From Methylolobus aquaticus (GTDB taxonomy: Bacteria; Pseudomonadota; Gammaproteobacteria; Methylococcales; Methylococcaceae), in contig SEYW01000004.1 of NCBI GenBank assembly GCA_004168015.1, positions 181,958 through 245,957 of the forward strand: a DNA stretch of 64,000 nucleotides, read 5' to 3'. This document shows positions 20,057-27,940 of the stretch, in pieces; position 1 is the stretch's first letter, and each line of letters begins with the position of its first letter. The position numbers and the translations under genes were made by a program. The notes under the pieces were generated by a model. That model saw only the letters and a program-made list of their open reading frames with translations. It was not told the origin of the DNA and did no database searches.

Positions 20057-20341
20057 TCAGGGCCTTGGGCCCGCACTGGCAGCACCGGCCTGGAAGCCGG
20101 CTTCATAAGATCGTTCTCTCGATTTCTGGGCCCGATCCGCGAGCAGCCCGCCCAGTAGGCCCACCCCAGCGCCGATTCCGGCGCCCATGCCCGCGTTTCC
20201 GGCGATCGCGCCGATCACGGCGCCGCCTGCCGCACCCATACCGGCGCCACTCAGAGCCCGCTGCTGGGTGGGGCTCATGTCCGCACAGCCGGCGCTCATC
20301 ACGGCCGCGATCACCGGTATCACCTTGTAAGCCGTCTTCAT
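20057..20341 (-). CDS. Glycine-zipper lipoprotein-like small protein
   Basis: A 94-residue exported protein: signal sequence with a weak lipobox (SAGC, Cys 19), then a glycine-zipper hairpin (AGMGAAGGAVIGAIAGNAG and GAGIGAGVGLLGG) that packs two hydrophobic helices, and a charged tail. Such proteins sit in or on the envelope; a specific function cannot be given. It lies 15 bases after the next upstream gene (Rap1a/Tai-like) on the same strand. Confidence 0.75.
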   Translation of the reverse strand: MKTAYKVIPVIAAVMSAGCADMSPTQQRALSGAGMGAAGGAVIGAIAGNAGMGAGIGAGVGLLGGLLADRAQKSRERSYEAGFQAGAASAGPRP

Positions 20342-20356
20342 GTCATGACTCCTGGT

Positions 20357-20794
20357 TCAGGGGTTCTTGCCGGCCCGGGTCTGCTGCGGGCAGGGCCATT
20401 GCGCCATCGCCCACCGGACGACGCCGTCCAGCGGGGTTTCGCTACCATATTGCGGATTCGCCAGATGCCACTGCACGAACAGGGCTGCACCCTGATCGCG
20501 GGTGACCCGCTGATCCTGGCAGTACAGGTTGTCCTTCAGCGCCGCTTGACTGACATCGTCGTAGTGACGGACGCCGAGGATGAAGCCCTCACAGAAATGG
20601 ATGGCGGCGACCCGGTTGGGATCGTCGGGCCGCGCGCTGCAGAGACTGACCAGGTCCGACGTGGTCCGCAACAGAAAGTTGTCGGTCGTCACCGGGCTAC
20701 TCACCCGGATAGGTGCGGGTCCGGCGCGGCAGGCTGATCCCGGAATTGCCGCCAGCAGCAGTAGTCCCGCCGCGAGCGTCGTGTTGGTTTTCAT
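20357..20794 (-). CDS. Rap1a/Tai-like exported protein
   Basis: A 145-residue protein with a cleavable signal (MKTNTTLAAGLLLLAAIPGS). The mature part resembles the Rap1a/Tai domain family: paired cysteines around LVSLCSA and IHFCEGFILGV, then LYCQDQRVTRDQGAALFVQW and a terminal WPCP, positions that form disulfides in that helical fold. The family was named for immunity proteins to type VI amidase effectors, but many members are orphan periplasmic proteins, and no effector or T6SS gene is in this window. ATG 20794 with AGGAG is preferred over an upstream in-frame start that lacks a signal sequence. Confidence 0.7.
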   Translation of the reverse strand: MKTNTTLAAGLLLLAAIPGSACRAGPAPIRVSSPVTTDNFLLRTTSDLVSLCSARPDDPNRVAAIHFCEGFILGVRHYDDVSQAALKDNLYCQDQRVTRDQGAALFVQWHLANPQYGSETPLDGVVRWAMAQWPCPQQTRAGKNP

Positions 20795-21392
20795 CGTAGG
20801 TTCTCCTGATTCATGTTGACGCGTTGAATCTTGCGCGCGGTGGCAGCATGCAGTCATGCGGGATGCTGCAGTATCCGATTCATCGGAGGGCATTGAGCCT
20901 CAACTGGCGGGCCTCCCGTCGTGCGTGGACTCCGCCCTTCCCTGCTGCCGGCAACGGGACTGCATGGTGCAATGCATCATCCCACTCCGGCCCGGCCGGA
21001 AAGCGCGAGGGCCAGTCCCAGGATGCGCACGCCGCGTGCACCATGCCTTCCAGCGAAAGCGGCTGTCAAGGGTTCTCCGGCGGCTCCCGCCGAAGAATTC
21101 CAGGCCAACTGCTTGACCCCTGCTCATCGTTTCGGATTAACTGCGCTCACGGCACCAGTCCAGGGGCCGGGCCTGTTCCGCAGCAACCGCATCCCGTTTC
21201 ACGGGAGCCTCCGGGCCAAGACATGGCCGGACGGCATCCAGTGTCGTGATGGCCCGATGCGATCTCGCGGTTGCCTGCTCCCCACCTTTCTTGCAGGGGG
21301 TGAGCAAGCTGGTGTCGCGATGCAGCCGGTGAAGTTCCGACGGGAGCTTTCTGGAAACGACAACAAGAGACAAACGACGAGGAGGATGAGCT
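20795..21392. other. Divergent gene-free region
   Basis: About 600 bases between the Rap1a/Tai-like gene and the DUF2892 gene. A GC hairpin (CGGCGG CTC CCGCCG, 21078-21092) is visible without a T-run. No open frame here has both a ribosome-binding site and plausible composition. Promoters for the flanking genes presumably lie here but are not recognisable by eye. Confidence 0.35.
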
Positions 21393-21590
21393 ATGAATCT
21401 GGTGAAAAATGTCGGCAAAGTGGACAAGACCGTGCGTATCGCGGTGGGAGCGTTGCTGATCGTTCTGGCTGCGACAGGAACCATCGGTGTCTGGGGTTGG
21501 ATAGGCCTTCTTCCCTTGGCCACCGGCTTCATGGGTACCTGCCCCGCGTATACGGTGATGGGCATCAGCACGACCGATAGCAAGGCCTGA
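21393..21590 (+). CDS. DUF2892 (YgaP transmembrane-like) small membrane protein
   Basis: A 65-residue protein starting MNLVKNVGKVDKTVRIAVGA with two hydrophobic helices and a GTCPAYTVMGI segment between or after them, the hallmark of DUF2892. The same domain is the membrane part of the rhodanese YgaP, so a sulfur-related role is possible; the Cys in TCPAY is conserved in the family. ATG 21393 follows GAGGAGG with ideal spacing. Confidence 0.85.
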   Translation: MNLVKNVGKVDKTVRIAVGALLIVLAATGTIGVWGWIGLLPLATGFMGTCPAYTVMGISTTDSKA

Positions 21591-22300
21591 GCCGGTCGCG
21601 TCAGTTTGCGGTCGGTCAGTCTGGTGTAGGAGCCTCGTAAAGGCGGGCAGGGGCGTGATGAACGGGATGAAACGGGAGTACGCCCCTGCCACCTCGCGCT
21701 CGAACAGCGCACTTGCCAGCGCGGACTGTCCGTGTTGCTGGTGGCTGCAATGGGTTGGTCTTGCGAATGGTCGCCATCACGCGACGGGCGCTCCGGCGCG
21801 GATATCGTGGGGCCGTGGGTGCAGACGGGGGCATGGACCCGTCTCGATGGCTACGCCGGATCTGGGCGAAAGCCCCGACATGACTGTCCCGGAACTGTCG
21901 TTCCGACTCGTCCCAAAGGGGCGTTGAGCGGGCGTACTCCATAACCCAAGACTGCCGAAAACCCGGCTGCTTCGGTGTGTCGTCTGGACGCCTTGCTTCC
22001 TGTCGCCGCACGGCTCGGCAGCTCGCTGGCCGGCGGTTTGGCTACACCCCCGATGGTTTTCCACGGCCTGATCCGAGCCTACCGTGGCCGCGGCGCTCGC
22101 TATCGGGCACTCGAAGTGCGTTCGACACGCTACTGCCTGGCGCGCTGCCCTGATCATCCGACTTTCACCATCTCTCAACGCGTATCCAATATCGCTCCGC
22201 CGCCACGCTGACGCAATACGTAAGACTACGTAGCCGGGGCCGGACATGCCCCAGCGGCAGTCGTCTGGATTGCCCGCTCGAGCCCCACTGGCGACCGCAT
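21591..22300. other. Gene-poor region, possibly decayed
   Basis: About 710 bases between the DUF2892 gene and the end of lnt. It holds the inverted repeat described separately. Several overlapping open frames on both strands exist, but none has a ribosome-binding site, a signal sequence or a recognisable domain. I see no coding gene. Confidence 0.35.
21646..21690. repeat. 11-base inverted repeat downstream of the DUF2892 gene
   Basis: GGCAGGGGCGT at 21646-21656 and its exact complement ACGCCCCTGCC at 21680-21690 flank a 23-base spacer that itself contains two near-copies of AACGGGA. The position, 55 bases after a stop codon, fits a transcript-end structure, but there is no T-run. Confidence 0.5.
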
Positions 22301-23869
22301 TCAGCGGCGCCGATACGCCAGGTACATGCCCCACGCAAGTGCCCCGGCCAGCGTAGTCCAGAGCAGCGAAGGAACTAGGTAAAAGTGCGCTTGGTAAAAG
22401 GTCGCTTCGGGATTGCGCCGATAGGGTATCGAGTACACGCCGGCCCAGCGCTCGTGCACCGGTGACAGGGCCAGCACGTCCCCAGAGGCCAAGGCGGCGG
22501 TCGAGATTCCCGTATTCGTCGAGCGCAGGACCGGCCGGCGAAACTCGACGCTACGCGCCAGCGTCATGTAAAGGTGCTGATAGGGTTCCTGCCAGCTTCC
22601 GTACCATGAATCGTTGGTCGCGTTGACGATGAATTGTGCGCCCAGATCGGCCAGCGCGCGCGTGAAAGCCGGAAACAGGCTTTCGTAGCAAATCTGCGGA
22701 CCGATGCGATAGCCGTCCAGCTTCAATAGCGTCGTCGGGCCGGGACCCCGAGCGAACTCGCCGATCGGTGGCAGCCAGTCGCGCAGGCCGGGAAACAGGC
22801 TCTCGCCCGGTATGTACTCGCCGAAGGCAAGCAGCACCGATTTGGCGTAGTGCGGCGGTACCAGTCGACCGTTGCGATCCAGCGTGAACAGGGCATTGGT
22901 GAGACGCCGCGAGGTCCGGTCGACACCGTAAGCCCCCGTGATCAGCGGCAGTTCGAGCCGACGCAACTCCTCGGCGAGTTCCAACTGGTACTCGCTCGGT
23001 TTGATGTCCGCGCCCAGAAAGGCCGGGAAGGCGGTTTCCGGCCAGATCGCGAAATCGATCGGCCTCGCCTGGGCCTTGACGGCCTGGTCGGTCAACTCGA
23101 GATAGCGGCGAAGGATCGAGCCCTGGTATGCATTGCCCAGTTCGGCGGCCATCTTCTCGGCGTTGCCGATATTGCCTTGTACCAAGAGGACGGACACGCT
23201 GGCATCGGGCGGCGGGAGCCGGCGAGCAAGGGTGAGCCCGCCGAGGTTGAGCATTACAAAGGCGGCGCCGACTGTGCCCATGAGGATGGGCCCGCGCCCG
23301 TTCTGCCGGTTCCGCCAGGCATAAAGCAGCGGCCAGTTGCACAGTAGAGTCGCCGCGCTGAGGCCGCTGAAGCCGACGAACTCTGCCCAATGAAATAGTG
23401 GGACCCCTGCCGCGTACCAGGAATAACCGAAATTCCAGTCGAACAGGGTCGGCGAGTAGGCTTCAGAAAGGGTCGTAATCAAGGCCAGCATGCCGATCGA
23501 CAGCGGTTCGGGCCAGCCGAATGCCTGCCGACCAAGGAACCAGGCCGCTCCTGCCAACGGCACGAACAGGTGGGCCAGCAGCGCAAACGCGATCATGCCG
23601 ATTCCGGCCACCAGCCAGTTCAGGTGAGCGAACTCATGCAGCAGATAGGTGACCCAGTTGAAACCGATCAGTGTGAAAACGGAAGCGGTCAACACGCCGC
23701 CCAGCACCACGCGCCGGAGGGACACTTGCCGTTGCCAGAACAGCCACAGAGGTACGAAACAGAACAATGAGGCCCATGGGGGGAACGGAATGTAGCTGGT
23801 GCCGATCATCACGCCGGACAGCAACGGGAGCAGCCAGTCCTTGCGGCAGGGCACGGGGGGTATTCTCAT
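22301..23869 (-). CDS. lnt: Apolipoprotein N-acyltransferase
   Basis: Inner-membrane enzyme adding the third acyl chain to bacterial lipoproteins. The 522-residue protein has about eight hydrophobic segments, most of them N-terminal, and a periplasmic nitrilase domain carrying the Glu-Lys-Cys triad: Glu in IWPETAFPAF, Lys in YAKSVLLAFGEYIP and Cys in QICYESLFP. Conserved VNATNDSWYGSW and RSTNTGIS follow, and a last membrane helix ends the protein. ATG 23869 is chosen over a TTG two codons upstream. The usual neighbours (corC/ybeX, ybeY) are not adjacent here. Confidence 0.95.
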   Translation of the reverse strand: MRIPPVPCRKDWLLPLLSGVMIGTSYIPFPPWASLFCFVPLWLFWQRQVSLRRVVLGGVLTASVFTLIGFNWVTYLLHEFAHLNWLVAGIGMIAFALLAHLFVPLAGAAWFLGRQAFGWPEPLSIGMLALITTLSEAYSPTLFDWNFGYSWYAAGVPLFHWAEFVGFSGLSAATLLCNWPLLYAWRNRQNGRGPILMGTVGAAFVMLNLGGLTLARRLPPPDASVSVLLVQGNIGNAEKMAAELGNAYQGSILRRYLELTDQAVKAQARPIDFAIWPETAFPAFLGADIKPSEYQLELAEELRRLELPLITGAYGVDRTSRRLTNALFTLDRNGRLVPPHYAKSVLLAFGEYIPGESLFPGLRDWLPPIGEFARGPGPTTLLKLDGYRIGPQICYESLFPAFTRALADLGAQFIVNATNDSWYGSWQEPYQHLYMTLARSVEFRRPVLRSTNTGISTAALASGDVLALSPVHERWAGVYSIPYRRNPEATFYQAHFYLVPSLLWTTLAGALAWGMYLAYRRR

Positions 23870-24154
23870 CGACAACTCGATTGTACGGACGAAGCGAAAG
23901 GGGGCGGACGCGGACGCGCGGTTCGGTGCTCGGGATAATCGTCCGGGCCGCGTCTTGAGGCAGGTGGGTTATCCGTAGCGCGGGCCGCGGGGTATCGCCG
24001 GCGCATATGCTACGCGGAGGTGTGTGTCAGGTCTATTTCGGCCGCGGCGTGGACGAAGTCGCGGCGAGTGAGAGTCGGGCCGTTGCCGTGCCCGGGGGGC
24101 GTAAAGGGCCGGTCGCGGCTGGACCGACCCTTAAGGAAGGAAGGGCGATTCGCT

Positions 24155-24877
24155 TCAGGCTGCCGGCAGTTTCCGCGCGGAAGCCGGGGCTTGGGCTTCC
24201 GTCCGCTTCGGTACGGGGGCGGTCAGGGTTCGGAAGCCGATGATACCCATGATGCCGAAGAAAATGGCCACCGCGGTCCAGGTCAGCTTGCCCAGCCATG
24301 AACCGGTCTGTGCTGGCGCCGGCAGCGCGACGCTGAACGGTATGCGCACGTGGTCATCCTCGGAGAAAGGATCCTCGCCGACACTGACGATCAGCGCGTA
24401 ATGCCCGGGTTGCGGGATGTCGACGTGCGTTTCGGCCGTACCGTTCTTGTAAACCTGCCGGGGTGTCTCGACCAGCGTGCGGACTTCCTTGGGTGGCGCG
24501 CCGTCCGCGGAGTAGCTTTCCTCGACGACGCGCAGCGCGACCGGCAGTTTGCGCACATCGCGGTCCAATAGATCCACGGTCAGGAATGTTTCTCCGACGG
24601 AAGGAACTTCCTGGCAGTACTTGGCGAATTCTGTGGCCTCGTTGTGTTGGCGGCCCTTCTGCAAGGCCGTGAAGTGCATTGCATAAAAGTCGTTGGCAAT
24701 GAGGCAGGTCATCGAGGCGCCCTGGTACATCTGCCGTCCATTGTCGATGCTGCGCGTCGGTCCGTTCGCGGCTTCTGCCGCGCTGGCAACGCCGAAGGCC
24801 AGGATTGCTCCACCGACGCAGCGGCGGAACACGCTCGAGGCCGGATGGGAGGCTTCAGGGTTTCTGTGGTGGCGCAT
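24155..24877 (-). CDS. Membrane-anchored periplasmic protein with DLLDRDVR motif (copy A)
   Basis: A 240-residue protein of no family I can name. A signal sequence (to about residue 37) is followed by a periplasmic region with two Cys segments (SMTCLIANDFYAMHF and KYCQEVP), the motif VDLLDRDVRKLPVALRVVE, and a beta-rich part ending HYALIVSVGED. A single C-terminal transmembrane helix (WTAVAIFFGIMGIIGF) precedes a basic tail. A clear paralogue lies at 56192-56848 and shares the Cys segments, the DLLDRDVR motif and the C-terminal helix. In both places the gene overlaps or abuts a CopC-like gene (here 23 bases). AAGGAG precedes ATG 24877. A role in metal handling is inferred from this pairing only. 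Confidence 0.8.
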   Translation of the reverse strand: MRHHRNPEASHPASSVFRRCVGGAILAFGVASAAEAANGPTRSIDNGRQMYQGASMTCLIANDFYAMHFTALQKGRQHNEATEFAKYCQEVPSVGETFLTVDLLDRDVRKLPVALRVVEESYSADGAPPKEVRTLVETPRQVYKNGTAETHVDIPQPGHYALIVSVGEDPFSEDDHVRIPFSVALPAPAQTGSWLGKLTWTAVAIFFGIMGIIGFRTLTAPVPKRTEAQAPASARKLPAA

Positions 24878-25400
24878 GGTCGGATTCTCCTTTTGGATCC
24901 TGCATCTGAAAGAAGTACTTGCCGCTGACCACGTGGCCGTCGGCGGACAGTACCCGGTAGCGGACCATGTAGCGGCCCGGATTCAGCTTGTCGATCGACG
25001 CCCGCAAATGGGAGCGATCGGTGAAATCGAGTTTGGCGTCGTGCCGATCCACGCGATGGCCGGAGGCATCGACGACCGCCAGCGCGAGATACTCCTGCCC
25101 GACACCCTCGTTGAAGATCAACAGGACTTCCTCGGGGCTGTCCGAAATCGTCGCTTCCTTGTCCGGAGCTGCTTTCACAAGGATTGCATGCGCCAGGTGT
25201 ATCGGGGGGCGGGAGGTTCCGGCGCTCAGATTGAATGGATCGGCAACCGACGTGCCGCCGCCCACCATGCTCCCCGTCAAGTCAGAATGCGTGGTCTGCG
25301 ATGTGGCCACCGTCACGGGGGCGCGCATCGCAGCCGACCCCGTTGCGGGCAGGGTGCCGAGACAGAGCGATAAAGCCAGTAGGCAAGCGGGGGTCTTCAT
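24855..25400 (-). CDS. CopC-domain periplasmic protein (copy A)
   Basis: A 181-residue exported protein. A signal peptide is followed by a ~45-residue low-complexity linker, then a CopC domain: HLAHAILVKAAPDKEAT, VLLIFNEGV and the terminal SADGHVVSGKYFFQ. CopC proteins bind Cu(II) in the periplasm through an N-terminal His, an Asp and the His of the DGHxVSG motif. That DGH histidine is present, and His residues occur at the start of the domain, though they are internal rather than at the mature N-terminus. It is third in a four-gene operon with a membrane protein, a beta-propeller and the DLLDRDVR gene. Copper binding is likely but not proven. Confidence 0.85.
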   Translation of the reverse strand: MKTPACLLALSLCLGTLPATGSAAMRAPVTVATSQTTHSDLTGSMVGGGTSVADPFNLSAGTSRPPIHLAHAILVKAAPDKEATISDSPEEVLLIFNEGVGQEYLALAVVDASGHRVDRHDAKLDFTDRSHLRASIDKLNPGRYMVRYRVLSADGHVVSGKYFFQMQDPKGESDHAPPQKP

Positions 25401-25416
25401 CGGTCGAGCGCTGGGT

Positions 25417-26667
25417 TCAGTTCAGATGCGCGGTCGCAAGAATGTCACGTCCGGCGGAGTCCTTCTCGGTCCAGAAGGCCTGGAAGCCGTCGGTGGTCGC
25501 CAGGACTCGGGGCTGGCCGGATGTCTCTGCCATCTGTGTCAGCAGCCTGGGTTGGGACCAGGTCCTGCCGGCGTCGCCGGAGCGGATGAAGGACACCGCG
25601 GCGGCCTGTGCCGCGACATCGGCGAAAACGGCTGCCAGTTCCCCACTCGCTGCGGCGAGGTCGGCGCGGCGACTCAGGCTGGTTCCGATCGCTCGCGGTG
25701 ACGACCAGCTGTGTCCGAGGTCTGCCGAGCTCAGGTAGTAGAGACCGGCCGCGTCGGTCCTGCCGGTCCAGACGATACTGTGCAGCGTCGCCCGATCGCC
25801 TTGCGAAGCGATCGCCAGCGCGCCGCCGCAATGCGGGCAACCCGAGAAATGCCAGCCAAAATCGCCAACAGCGGACATGGGCTGCCAGCTGGTACCGCCG
25901 TCCTCACTGCGGCTCAGCCGCATATCGTGAGGTTCCTGGTCCCGATAGAGGACCACGATGCCGTCTCCGGGTAAGGCCGCGACGCGGTTCCAGCAGCACG
26001 TGCAGGCCGTTGCGTCGAGTGTCGTTTCCGCGTGCCAGGTTTCGCCCTGGTCCAAAGACCGTGCGTATCGCAGTCCCTGGGAGTTTCCGTTCTCGTCCCG
26101 ATCGTCCAGCCATACCAGATGAAACAGCCCGTCATCGTCGGCGGTCAGGTCCATGTAGGACTGGTTGTTGGTGAGGTCGCCGGTCGCCGGGTTGGCTCCC
26201 CGGCTCCAGCTTGTGCCGCCGTCGCGAGAGAACGCAACGATCATGGGTCCGGTGCCGGGCACGGCCCCGGCGCCCTGCCATACCGCGACGAGATTGGGGC
26301 CATCCGCGGCGATTTGCACCTCGTTGCCGTGCCCGGCGATCGGTGCCGGGTCTCCGCGCTGGCCCAGCGGGACCGGCGTGCTCCAGGTGGCGCCGTGATC
26401 GTTGGACGACGTGTAGACGACGGCGGCGGTAGTGTGTTGCGGCATGGTTGCCGACAGTAACGCGTGCAACCGGTCGCCATCAGCGGTCACGTCCATGCTG
26501 GCGATGTCGTCGATGCCGCCAATGCTGGGTCGTCGCACTTCGCCGAGGTGCTCGTTGTCACCCATCTGGCAAGCCACCGCGGCGACGAGAGCGCCGCTCA
26601 ATACGATGCCCCGGTGGGCCGCGTTGGTGATCATGCGCTGTGGCCGGATGTGAAATGTGCGGCCCAT
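25417..26667 (-). CDS. Sialidase-like six-Asp-box beta-propeller with Cys motifs
   Basis: A 416-residue exported protein; a second in-frame ATG at 26634 (residue 12) would give a tidier signal peptide. Six Asp boxes are readable (SSNDHGATW, SRDGGTSW, SLDQGETW, SEDGGTSW, SADLGHSW, SGDAGRTW), so a six-bladed propeller is expected. Between them lie ACTCCW (C222, C224, C225) and GCPHCGG (C277, C280), unusual for a hydrolytic sialidase and suggestive of a metal or redox site. A Cys at residue 33 may be lipidated (weak lipobox). It stands between a small membrane protein and CopC, so a copper-related binding role is more likely than glycan hydrolysis; this is inference. Confidence 0.75.
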   Translation of the reverse strand: MGRTFHIRPQRMITNAAHRGIVLSGALVAAVACQMGDNEHLGEVRRPSIGGIDDIASMDVTADGDRLHALLSATMPQHTTAAVVYTSSNDHGATWSTPVPLGQRGDPAPIAGHGNEVQIAADGPNLVAVWQGAGAVPGTGPMIVAFSRDGGTSWSRGANPATGDLTNNQSYMDLTADDDGLFHLVWLDDRDENGNSQGLRYARSLDQGETWHAETTLDATACTCCWNRVAALPGDGIVVLYRDQEPHDMRLSRSEDGGTSWQPMSAVGDFGWHFSGCPHCGGALAIASQGDRATLHSIVWTGRTDAAGLYYLSSADLGHSWSSPRAIGTSLSRRADLAAASGELAAVFADVAAQAAAVSFIRSGDAGRTWSQPRLLTQMAETSGQPRVLATTDGFQAFWTEKDSAGRDILATAHLN

Positions 26668-26705
26668 GCCGATGTTGCCGTGTGCATGCTGTCGCCCAAC
26701 CTCTG

Positions 26706-27059
26706 TCAGTAAAGAACCGCGTGCGGGAAAAGAGTGAAATAGGCCAACAGGCCATAGCAGGCGACGGCAAGCCCGCCATGTGCCAGGAGGATCGCGCGGG
26801 AAACCTTTTTGCCGCGCTTGCCGGCGATACCCATCACGATTCCGAGGAGAATGATGACGACCGCGAGTCCGATATTCGCGTAGAGGCGGGTATCGCCCGC
26901 AAGGGCAGCGGCAATCACCAGTCCGGAGCCAACCAGGGCCGCGCCGGCGTGCAGGGGCGGATACAGCGGATCGATAGCGTCGCCGCGCCAGGCATCACGG
27001 ACCATGACGAGCCCCATCAGCGCGACGAGAGTGAAAGTAGCCAAGGCACCCATCAACAT
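26706..27059 (-). CDS. Small four-helix membrane protein
   Basis: A 117-residue protein with four hydrophobic helices (starting MLMGALATFTLVALMGLVMV) and few charged residues, two of its histidines lying at helix starts (PPLHAGAALVG, LLAHGGLAVAC). I do not recognise the family. It is the first gene of the locus A operon, with GGAGG before ATG 27059 and a candidate promoter just upstream. The propeller gene begins 38 bases after its stop. A membrane component of metal or electron handling is conceivable but unsupported. Confidence 0.7.
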   Translation of the reverse strand: MLMGALATFTLVALMGLVMVRDAWRGDAIDPLYPPLHAGAALVGSGLVIAAALAGDTRLYANIGLAVVIILLGIVMGIAGKRGKKVSRAILLAHGGLAVACYGLLAYFTLFPHAVLY

Positions 27060-27655
27060 AGGCTGTTCCTCCGGTTATTCGATACGGGAGACAAGGGATG
27101 TCAACGCACTCGCAATGGAAGAAACATGCCAGCAGACAGCGCGGCGACGCGCGCTCGGCATCCGGTTCTCCGGCGCCGCCCGGGTTGCGGGCTGCAGGGC
27201 GGACGCCCAGCGGGTGGCGGCGCACCGCAGGGGAGACGCTGGGTGTCCGTCGTTCTGGGTTATACGCCGCACCGACGCTGGCAAATGACCAAGAAATGGT
27301 GAGACGAAGGACCCGCTGTGGTGGGTGGAGGCGAGGCTGGGGCGCCGCTGCACTCCGTGGTAATGCCGGTGGAGGTGGTTCTGCCTCCGCCTATGGTCTA
27401 CCGCGGGGTCGAGCGTCGCGGGGGGGGGGTTCGTACATGACGGGGCGACCGGAGTTGCTGCGGTGGTCGGGACAACGGCGGCGACGGCGGCGGGATAGCC
27501 CTCCCGTCCTTCGCGTCAAGGTGGGGAGCCCGGCATGCGCGATGGCTTGACAGCCGCGGTCCGGCGCGGCATCGTGGCGCCTCTCGACGCCGGCGCGGGC
27601 TTCCTCGCGCTGCCGCGCTCCGCAAGAGCCGACTTTCCTTTCAGTGCGCATCGTC
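27060..27655. other. Gene-free region upstream of locus A
   Basis: About 600 bases between the divergent locus A operon and the DUF4389 gene. It contains a promoter candidate for locus A and a run of ten G residues (27420-27429). Open frames crossing it on both strands look like translations of non-coding GC-rich DNA. Confidence 0.35.
27077..27104 (-). promoter_or_regulatory. Candidate sigma-70 promoter of the locus A operon
   Basis: On the minus strand a perfect -35 TTGACA (27104-27099) is followed after 16 bases by TCGAAT (27082-27077; 4 of 6 consensus positions). Transcription would start about 10-15 bases before the GGAGG ribosome-binding site of the first gene, giving a very short leader. 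By-eye call. Confidence 0.4.
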
Positions 27656-27940
27656 ATGAATACATCGACCCCGCCAGATCCCCACATCGAGACCAATGCC
27701 TTTCTGCGCCTGATCTTCATGGTGCTGTGCTTCGCGCTGTTCGGGGTGGTGCGGTTGCTGTTGTGGGCCGTCGTCGCATTCCAGTTTCTGGCGCATCTGT
27801 TTACCGGTCGCGTGACCGAGCGCGGGCAACGCTGGGGGCATGCGCTGTCTACCTGGATTTACCAGATGATGCTGTTCATGGCCTACAACACGGAACGGAT
27901 GCCTTTTCCGTTCACTTCCTTCGGGCCCCGCGACGATTGA
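27656..27940 (+). CDS. DUF4389 small membrane protein
   Basis: A 94-residue protein with a hydrophobic N-terminal half (LRLIFMVLCFALFGVVRLLL, then VVAFQFLAHLFTGRV) and a tail containing YQMMLFMAYNTERMPFPF, the conserved end of DUF4389. Function unknown; members are inner-membrane proteins. ATG 27656 is preferred to a GTG four codons upstream; neither has a clear ribosome-binding site. Its last 29 bases overlap the 3' end of the convergent YdcF-like gene. Confidence 0.75.
   Translation: MNTSTPPDPHIETNAFLRLIFMVLCFALFGVVRLLLWAVVAFQFLAHLFTGRVTERGQRWGHALSTWIYQMMLFMAYNTERMPFPFTSFGPRDD

Noticed and set aside
21777..22334. 185-codon minus-strand frame upstream of the lnt stop region
   Set aside because: No ribosome-binding site, overlaps the end of lnt, composition unlike a protein, no domain.
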